Notes under the pieces: generated by a model
Told to the model about the DNA's origin: nothing
Seen by the model: only the letters and a program-made list of their open reading frames with translations
Database searches by the model: none
Shown here: positions 59,047 through 64,000 of the stretch, piece after piece
Layout: each line of letters opens with the position of its first letter
Numbering within the stretch: the first letter of the stretch is position 1
Translations under genes and position numbers: made by a program
Source: Pseudomonas sp. FP198
GTDB lineage: Bacteria; Pseudomonadota; Gammaproteobacteria; Pseudomonadales; Pseudomonadaceae
NCBI RefSeq assembly: GCF_030687895.1
Contig: NZ_CP117452.1
Location: forward strand, 5,385,001-5,449,000
Direction of reading: 5' to 3'
Length of the DNA: 64,000 bases

Positions 59047-59062
59047 TGGTTTGGTTTTTGCA
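59047..59062 (+). promoter_or_regulatory. Candidate sigma-54 promoter of ntrBC
   Basis: TGGTTTGGTTTTTGCA has GG and GC ten bases apart and a T-rich -12 region. It lies about 80 bp before ntrB and 128 bp after the NtrC-like site. Confidence 0.55.
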
Positions 59063-59141
59063 TTTTGCTGGTATCAGCGCATGAATCGCGCGCGCGATTT
59101 GGGGGCTTGCCCTTGATCGCTACGCTTTAAAAGAGGTCCTG

Positions 59142-60227
59142 ATGACCATTAGCGACGCACTACACCGTTTGCTGCTCGACAATCTCACCACCGCGACCAT
59201 CCTGCTCGACGCCGAACTGCGTCTGGAGTACATGAACCCGGCGGCAGAGATGCTCCTGGCCGTCAGCGGCCAGCGCAGCCATGGGCAGTTCATCAGCGAA
59301 CTGTTTACCGAATCCGCCGAAGCGCTGAATTCCCTGCGCCAGGCCGTCGAACAGGCCCACCCGTTCACCAAGCGCGAAGCGATGCTCACCGCCCTGACCG
59401 GCCAGACCCTGACGGTCGACTACGCGGTAACGCCGATCCTCAACAACAATGCCACCCTCCTGCTTCTGGAAGTCCATCCCCGTGATCGCCTGCTGCGCAT
59501 CACCAAGGAGGAGGCGCAATTGTCCAAGCAGGAAACCAGCAAGATGCTGGTGCGCGGCCTGGCCCATGAGATCAAGAATCCGCTGGGTGGCATTCGTGGC
59601 GCGGCGCAGTTGCTCGCCCGGGAACTGCCGGAAGAAAGCCTCAAGGACTACACCAACGTCATCATCGAAGAAGCCGACCGCCTGCGAAACCTGGTGGACC
59701 GCATGCTCGGCTCGAACAAGCTGCCCTCGCTGGCGCTGTGTAACGTTCATGAAGTACTGGAGCGCGTCAGCAGCCTGGTGGAGGCAGAGAGCCAGGGCTG
59801 CATCAGCTTGGTGCGCGACTACGACCCGAGCATTCCCGACGTCCTGATCGACCGCGAGCAGATGATCCAGGCGGTGCTGAACATCGTGCGCAACGCCATG
59901 CAGGCCATCAGCAGCCAGAGCGAGCTGCGCATGGGTCGCATCAGCCTGCGCACCCGCGCCATGCGCCAGTTCACCATCGGCCATGTGCGCCATCGCCTGG
60001 TGACCAAGATCGAAATCATCGACAACGGCCCGGGCATCCCTGCGGAACTGCAGGAAACCATCTTCTTTCCCATGGTCAGCGGCCGTCCGGACGGTACCGG
60101 GCTGGGCCTGTCCATCACCCAGAACATCATCAGTCAGCATCAGGGCTTGATCGAATGTGAGAGCCACCCCGGCCACACCACTTTCTCGATCTTCCTGCCA
60201 CTGGAACAAGGAGCCACATCGACATGA
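59142..60227 (+). CDS. ntrB: Nitrogen regulation sensor kinase NtrB
   Basis: A 361-residue cytosolic histidine kinase/phosphatase for NtrC, controlled by PII. An N-terminal PAS domain (residues ~8-115) precedes the H-box RGLAHEIKNPLGG, whose phosphorylatable His is residue 142. The ATPase N-box (VLNIVRNAMQAI), G1 (IIDNGPGIP) and G2 (GTGLGLSIT) follow. Its stop overlaps the ntrC start by 4 bp. Confidence 0.96.
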   Translation: MTISDALHRLLLDNLTTATILLDAELRLEYMNPAAEMLLAVSGQRSHGQFISELFTESAEALNSLRQAVEQAHPFTKREAMLTALTGQTLTVDYAVTPILNNNATLLLLEVHPRDRLLRITKEEAQLSKQETSKMLVRGLAHEIKNPLGGIRGAAQLLARELPEESLKDYTNVIIEEADRLRNLVDRMLGSNKLPSLALCNVHEVLERVSSLVEAESQGCISLVRDYDPSIPDVLIDREQMIQAVLNIVRNAMQAISSQSELRMGRISLRTRAMRQFTIGHVRHRLVTKIEIIDNGPGIPAELQETIFFPMVSGRPDGTGLGLSITQNIISQHQGLIECESHPGHTTFSIFLPLEQGATST

Positions 60228-61660
60228 GCCGTAGTGAAACCGTGTGGATCGTCGATGACGACCGTTCTATCCGCTGGGTCCTGGAAAAAGCCTTGCAACA
60301 GGAAGGCATGACCACCCAGAGCTTCGACAGCGCCGACGGGGTGATGAGCCGCCTGGCCCGTCAGCAGCCGGACGTCATCATTTCCGACATCCGCATGCCC
60401 GGCGCCAGTGGCCTGGACTTGCTGGCGCGGATTCGCGAGCAACATCCGCGGCTGCCAGTGATCATCATGACCGCTCACTCCGACCTGGACAGCGCCGTGG
60501 CGTCTTACCAGGGCGGTGCGTTCGAATACCTGCCCAAGCCGTTCGACGTCGACGAAGCCGTGTCCCTGGTCAAGCGCGCCAACCAGCACGCCCAGGAACA
60601 ACAAGGCCTGGAAGAAGTCCCGGCCCTGGCCCGCACCCCGGAAATCATCGGCGAAGCGCCGGCGATGCAGGAAGTGTTTCGCGCCATCGGTCGACTGAGC
60701 CATTCCAACATCACCGTGCTGATCAACGGTGAGTCGGGCACCGGCAAGGAATTGGTAGCCCACGCCCTGCACCGCCACAGCCCACGAGCGGCGTCGCCAT
60801 TCATTGCGCTGAACATGGCGGCGATTCCCAAGGACCTGATGGAGTCCGAGCTGTTCGGCCATGAAAAAGGCGCGTTCACCGGCGCGGCCAACCTGCGCCG
60901 GGGCCGCTTCGAACAAGCCGATGGCGGTACGTTGTTCCTGGATGAAATCGGCGACATGCCGGCCGATACCCAGACCCGGCTGCTGCGGGTACTGGCTGAC
61001 GGCGAGTTCTATCGAGTCGGCGGGCATACGCCGGTCAAGGTCGATGTCCGGATCATCGCCGCGACCCACCAGAACCTGGAAACCCTGGTCCACGCCGGCA
61101 AGTTCCGCGAAGACCTGTTCCATCGCCTGAACGTGATCCGCATCCACATCCCGCGCCTGGCGGACCGTCGCGAGGACATCCCGACCCTGGCCCGGCACTT
61201 CCTCGGCCGTGCGGCCCAGGAGCTGGCGGTGGAGCCCAAGCTGCTCAAGAGCGAGACCGAGGAATACCTCAAGAACCTGCCATGGCCCGGCAACGTGCGC
61301 CAACTGGAGAACACCTGCCGCTGGATCACTGTGATGGCGTCGGGTCGCGAAGTGCACATCAGCGACTTGCCACCGGAACTGTTGAGCCTGCCACAGGATT
61401 CGGCGCCGGTGACCAACTGGGAACAGGCCCTGCGCCAATGGGCCGACCAGGCCCTGGCCCGCGGTCAATCGAGCCTGCTCGACAGCGCCGTCCCGGCCTT
61501 CGAACGCATCATGATCGAAACGGCCCTCAAGCACACCGCCGGCCGCCGCCGCGACGCCGCCGTGCTGCTGGGCTGGGGCCGCAATACCTTGACTCGCAAG
61601 ATCAAGGAATTGGGGATGAAGGTTGATGGAGGGGATGATGATGAGGGGGATGAGGGCTGA
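60224..61660 (+). CDS. ntrC: Nitrogen regulation response regulator NtrC
   Basis: A 478-residue sigma-54 activator. The receiver domain has Asp55 in VIISDIRMPG. The AAA+ domain carries Walker A GESGTGKE, the sigma-54-contacting GAFTGA loop and Walker B TLFLDEIGDMP. The C-terminal Fis-type helix-turn-helix reads RRRDAAVLLGWGRNTLTRKIKELG. It ends in a short acidic run (GGDDDEGDEG). Targets visible in this window are the glnA, ntrBC and NrsZ promoters. Confidence 0.97.
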   Translation: MSRSETVWIVDDDRSIRWVLEKALQQEGMTTQSFDSADGVMSRLARQQPDVIISDIRMPGASGLDLLARIREQHPRLPVIIMTAHSDLDSAVASYQGGAFEYLPKPFDVDEAVSLVKRANQHAQEQQGLEEVPALARTPEIIGEAPAMQEVFRAIGRLSHSNITVLINGESGTGKELVAHALHRHSPRAASPFIALNMAAIPKDLMESELFGHEKGAFTGAANLRRGRFEQADGGTLFLDEIGDMPADTQTRLLRVLADGEFYRVGGHTPVKVDVRIIAATHQNLETLVHAGKFREDLFHRLNVIRIHIPRLADRREDIPTLARHFLGRAAQELAVEPKLLKSETEEYLKNLPWPGNVRQLENTCRWITVMASGREVHISDLPPELLSLPQDSAPVTNWEQALRQWADQALARGQSSLLDSAVPAFERIMIETALKHTAGRRRDAAVLLGWGRNTLTRKIKELGMKVDGGDDDEGDEG

Positions 61661-61695
61661 TCAGCCTTTGACCCTTCGCTGAATTTGAGGGCCCT

Positions 61696-61760
61696 ATCGC
61701 GAGCAAGCTCGCTCCCACAAAGGCCAATACCATCCAATGTGGGAGCGAGCCTGCTCGCGA
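61696..61760. repeat. REP doublet
   Basis: TCGCGAGCAAGCTCGCTCCC at 61696 and its complement ending at 61760, just downstream of ntrC. Confidence 0.9.
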
Positions 61761-61776
61761 AGCTTCAGAAGATTCG

Positions 61777-61793
61777 TGCACCGCTTCAATGCA
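61777..61793. promoter_or_regulatory. NtrC-like site upstream of the sRNA
   Basis: TGCACCGCTTCAATGCA fits TGCACC-N5-GGTGCA in ten of twelve conserved bases. It lies about 145 bp before the -24 element. Confidence 0.6.
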
Positions 61794-61870
61794 CTGCGAA
61801 CCGCAATTGCTCATGTACGACGAGCCAGAACCGATCGCCCTAGCTTCAAAAAACCGCTCAACACCTAAGC

Positions 61871-61896
61871 AAAAGCCCCGGAATACGGGGCTTTTT
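61871..61896 (+). terminator. ntrBC terminator
   Basis: AAAAGCCCCG-GAATA-CGGGGCTTTTT: five-base GC core plus an A/U extension and a U-run. Confidence 0.88.
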
Positions 61897-61935
61897 CGCA
61901 TCTTCAGCAGTTTTTTGTGACAAGCCATTTAAAAC

Positions 61936-61951
61936 TGGCACGCCCCCTGCA
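61936..61951 (+). promoter_or_regulatory. Sigma-54 promoter of the NrsZ-type sRNA
   Basis: TGGCACGCCCCCTGCA matches the consensus almost exactly (TGGCACG-N4-YTGCA). Transcription should start near 61963. Confidence 0.85.
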
Positions 61952-61962
61952 ATAACCCAATC

Positions 61963-62163
61963 ACTACCCAGTTTCGGGGACCTTGGTACAGGCAGGCCGG
62001 GGATTCCCCTCTTTTACACCGGGCTCATCGAGCCCACTGTTTTGGGGGCCTTGATACAGGCAGGTCAAGGTTTCCCTTCTTTACATCCGGGCTGCGCCTT
62101 CACGGCAAGCCCTCCCGTTTTGGGGACCTTTGGTACAGGCAGGCCGGGGATTCCCTCTTTTAT
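61963..62163 (+). ncRNA. nrsZ: NrsZ-type nitrogen-regulated small RNA, three modules
   Basis: It lies directly downstream of ntrC behind a strong sigma-54 promoter, the position of NrsZ in P. aeruginosa. It is built of three units at about 61971-62016, 62039-62085 and 62117-62163. Each unit reads GTTTyGGGG, then CCTT, TACAGGCAGG and a GG-TTCCC-T-rich end. In every unit CCTTGG/CCGGGG or CCTTGA/TCAAGG can close a loop containing ACAGGCAGG. A spacer hairpin GGGCT/AGCCC (62021-62035) separates units 1 and 2. The 3' end is not certain and abuts the stop codon of the opposite gene. Confidence 0.8.
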
Positions 62164-62600
62164 TGCTCCTGGAGACGGATCTCCAGCCGCCAGCGGTCAT
62201 CGACCTCGCTGCCGGTCCACTCCCCTCGCAACGGACGCGCCGCCACCAAAGTCAGCAACAGCCCCTTGTCACTCAACCGCACCCGCCAGTTCACGTCCTT
62301 GCCGTTGAGCTTGAGCTGGCCTTTCTGCGGCCGACCTTGCGCCTGAAATAACAGCGCCACGGAGCCGTCGATGATTTCCCCATGGAGCTCCGGTTCGTTG
62401 TTGAACCAGGCCACCAGCCCTCCCTGGGTGACCTCGACCTGTTGCAACTCGCTCGGATCGGGCGTCGTCAGGCGGCCGATCATCAGCCCGACCATCATGC
62501 CGACGATCGCCAGAGAGCCCATCACCCGAGGCAATAGCTTCGAACGCCGATCGGTTTGCGGCGTAGAATGCCGCTCATCTTTATCTGCGGAGCCGTGCAT
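62160..62600 (-). CDS. Hypothetical membrane-anchored protein
   Basis: Up to 146 residues. One N-terminal membrane helix (VMGSLAIVGMMVGLMIGRL) is followed by a periplasmic beta-rich domain (GLVAWFNNEPELHGEIIDGSVALLF; GPLRGEWTGSEVDDRWRLEI-like end). The maximal start (62600) shares its bases with the trmL start on the other strand. A start at Met27 (62522) would leave room for promoters but has no clear ribosome-binding site, so the start is unresolved. It converges on the NrsZ gene. I do not recognise a family function. Confidence 0.75.
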   Translation of the reverse strand: MHGSADKDERHSTPQTDRRSKLLPRVMGSLAIVGMMVGLMIGRLTTPDPSELQQVEVTQGGLVAWFNNEPELHGEIIDGSVALLFQAQGRPQKGQLKLNGKDVNWRVRLSDKGLLLTLVAARPLRGEWTGSEVDDRWRLEIRLQEQ

Positions 62601-63054
62601 GTTTCACGTCATCCTTTTTCAACCGGAAATACCACCCAATACCGGCAACGTCATCAGGCTGTGCGCCAACAGCGGCTGCCACCTGCACCTGATCGAACCG
62701 CTGGGCTTCGAAATGGACGACAAGCGCCTGCGCCGCGCCGGCCTCGACTACCACGAGTATGCCACCTTGCAGCGGCACGCCGACTTGGCCAGCTGCCTGG
62801 AAAGCCTGGGGCATCCGCGCCTGTTCGCCTTCACCACCAAGGGCTCGCGGCCGTTTCATGACGCCAGCTTCGTCGCCGGCGATGCATTCCTGTTCGGCCC
62901 GGAAAGCCGTGGCCTGCCGGCCGAAGTGCTGGACGCACTACCGGCGGACCAACGCTTGCGCTTGCCGATGCGTGAAGGCTGCCGCAGCCTGAACCTGTCA
63001 AACACCGTGGCGGTGGCGGTTTATGAGGCGTGGCGGCAGAACGGCTTTCAATAG
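62599..63054 (+). CDS. trmL: tRNA (cytidine/uridine-2'-O-)-methyltransferase TrmL
   Basis: A 151-residue minimal SPOUT methyltransferase modifying position 34 of tRNA-Leu isoacceptors. The whole length is the SPOUT fold: MFHVILFQPEIPPNTGNVIRLCANSG at the start, FGPESRGLP in the knot and MREGCRSLNLSNTVAVAVYEAWRQ at the end. The start at 62599 gives the family N-terminus exactly; longer in-frame starts run into the opposite gene. Confidence 0.95.
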   Translation: MFHVILFQPEIPPNTGNVIRLCANSGCHLHLIEPLGFEMDDKRLRRAGLDYHEYATLQRHADLASCLESLGHPRLFAFTTKGSRPFHDASFVAGDAFLFGPESRGLPAEVLDALPADQRLRLPMREGCRSLNLSNTVAVAVYEAWRQNGFQ

Positions 63055-63068
63055 CATCGCATAACAAA

Positions 63069-63158
63069 TGTGGGAGCGAGCCTGCTCGCGAAAGCGTCAG
63101 CTCAGTCGGTACTTGATTGACTGATATAGCGCTTTCGCGAGCAGGCTCGCTCCCACAG
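63069..63158. repeat. REP doublet
   Basis: TGTGGGAGCGAGCCTGCTCG at 63069 and its complement ending at 63158, between convergent trmL and secB. Confidence 0.9.
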
Positions 63159-63184
63159 GTGTGATACTCGGCCGACAGCGCCGC

Positions 63185-63667
63185 TTACTGGACGGTCGCG
63201 CCGCCTTCTTGTTGCATGCGCTGCAGCTCTTGCGCGTACAGGGCATCGAAGTTCACCGGGGCCAGCATCAGGGCCGGGAACGAACCGCGGGTCACCAGGC
63301 TGTCCAGTGTTTCGCGGGCGTACGGGAACAGGATGTTCGGGCAGAACGCGCCCAGCGTGTGGCTCATCGAAGCGGCATCCAGATTCTTGATCAGGAAGAT
63401 ACCGGCCTGCTGGACTTCGGCGATGAACGCGACTTCGTCGCCATTCTTCACGGTCACCGACAGGGTCAGCACCACTTCGTGGAAGTCTTCTTCCAGGGCT
63501 TTCTGGCGGGTATTCAGGTCCAGGGCCACGCTCGGCTCCCACTGCTGGCGAAAGATCGCCGGGCTTTTCGGGGCTTCGAAGGACAGGTCGCGAACGTAAA
63601 TACGCTGCAAGGAGAATTGCGGTGCGGCTTCTTCTTCAGTGGCAGCTGTGTTCTGTTGGTCAGTCAT
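63185..63667 (-). CDS. secB: Protein-export chaperone SecB
   Basis: A 160-residue tetrameric chaperone keeping preproteins unfolded and passing them to SecA. Family segments are visible: [51 protein letters not shown], and [32 protein letters not shown]. It lies 40 bp downstream of grxC on the same strand, the grxC-secB order of pseudomonads. Confidence 0.97.
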   Translation of the reverse strand: MTDQQNTAATEEEAAPQFSLQRIYVRDLSFEAPKSPAIFRQQWEPSVALDLNTRQKALEEDFHEVVLTLSVTVKNGDEVAFIAEVQQAGIFLIKNLDAASMSHTLGAFCPNILFPYARETLDSLVTRGSFPALMLAPVNFDALYAQELQRMQQEGGATVQ

Positions 63668-63707
63668 CGCAGATCCTTCTTACTTTCAGGTTCTATTAAT
63701 TGGGAAT

Positions 63708-63962
63708 TCAAGCCTTGAGCAGCGCGTCGAGCTTGCCGGCGCGCTCCAAGGCGAACAGGTCGTCGCAACCGCCCACGTGGGTGTCGCCGATCCAGATCTG
63801 CGGCACGGAGGTACGCCGGGCCTTCTGGGTCATTTCGGCGCGCAGTTGCGGCTTGCCGTCGACCTTGATCTCTTCGAAGGCTACGCCCTTGTTCTTGAGC
63901 AGCATCTTGGCTCGGGAGCAATAGGGGCAGTAATCGCTGGAATAGACAACTACGTGGGGCAT
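63708..63962 (-). CDS. grxC: Glutaredoxin 3
   Basis: An 84-residue glutathione-dependent thiol-disulphide oxidoreductase. The active site CPYC is at residues 12-15 (YSSDYCPYCSRAKMLL). The glutathione-binding TSVPQIWIG and GGCDDLFALERAGKLD are in place. The start is at 63962 and overlaps or abuts the end of the rhodanese gene upstream, so the rhodanese-grxC-secB genes are probably one operon. Confidence 0.96.
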   Translation of the reverse strand: MPHVVVYSSDYCPYCSRAKMLLKNKGVAFEEIKVDGKPQLRAEMTQKARRTSVPQIWIGDTHVGGCDDLFALERAGKLDALLKA

Positions 63963-63963
63963 G

Positions 63964-64000
63964 TCACTTCACCAGGGGCAGATTGTCGGCTTTCCAGCTC
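63964..64000 (-). CDS. C-terminal end of a rhodanese-like protein (cut by window edge)
   Basis: The last 11 codons read SWKADNLPLVK then TGA at 63964-63966. This fits the end of the rhodanese-like protein normally found upstream of grxC-secB in Pseudomonas. Only the tail is visible, so the identity rests on that ending and synteny. Confidence 0.6.
   Translation of the reverse strand, partial: SWKADNLPLVK

Overview
The window is a chromosomal segment of a Pseudomonas of the fluorescens/putida type. The evidence is GC-rich coding sequence, Pseudomonas-type REP palindromes in most intergenic gaps, and a gene order from phaC2 to grxC that I recognise as the conserved Pseudomonas order (phaC2-phaD / phaIF / ubiE-ubiJ-ubiB / hisIE / tatABC / rsmE / chemoreceptor / opgGH / dtd / pip / hut / fbp / glgP / typA / thiI / glnA / ntrBC / trmL / secB / grxC). 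Most of the segment is core genome.

Layout. 1-4010: medium-chain polyhydroxyalkanoate locus (end of phaC2, regulator phaD, then convergent phasins phaI and phaF and a small PHA-associated protein). 4166-7161: ubiquinone genes ubiE-ubiJ-ubiB. 7243-10200: hisI-hisE-tatA-tatB-tatC-rsmE, almost gapless. 10414-12330: an HBM-type chemoreceptor. 12331-13872: 1.5 kb of repeats (large inverted repeats, REPs, an IS-end-like scar), followed by a highly structured leader in front of a 90-aa DUF6124-type gene. 14292-18628: osmoregulated periplasmic glucan genes opgGH, with opgH frameshifted near its 3' end. 18949-21370: dtd, a twice-frameshifted pip, and an alpha/beta hydrolase. 21534-37616: a complete five-step histidine utilisation (hut) locus with HutXWV, an NCS1 permease, regulator HutC, HutD, and a second histidase-like protein that lacks exactly the three residues forming the catalytic MIO group. 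37734-44472: lipocalin, a small lipoprotein, a PctA-type amino-acid chemoreceptor, a gene-scar region with a 47-codon small ORF, DUF924, fbp, DUF3999. 44469-53550: DUF2339, glgP, a cysteine-cluster protein, typA. 53685-63054: thiI, glnA, a periplasmic chorismate mutase, two DUF4124 proteins, ntrBC, an NrsZ-type sRNA made of three repeat modules, a hypothetical gene and trmL. 63185-64000: secB, grxC and the tail of a rhodanese gene.

How the genes work together. Nitrogen and carbon control links much of the right half. glnA, ntrBC and the NrsZ sRNA each have a readable sigma-54 (-24/-12) promoter, and ntrBC and NrsZ also have NtrC-like sites. hutU has a sigma-54 promoter whose start region is covered by a HutC-type palindrome. 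The hut genes convert histidine to glutamate, ammonia and formate, feeding the glutamine synthetase system nearby.

Most worth a second look: (1) the DUF6124 leader, which can form a three-way junction and an H-type pseudoknot, and whose pseudoknot strands each have a second exact upstream copy, so two folds compete; (2) the MIO-less histidase paralogue; (3) the modular NrsZ with compensatory changes between modules; (4) the large inverted repeat with covarying hairpins; (5) single-base insertions breaking opgH and pip, which may be real decay or assembly errors.
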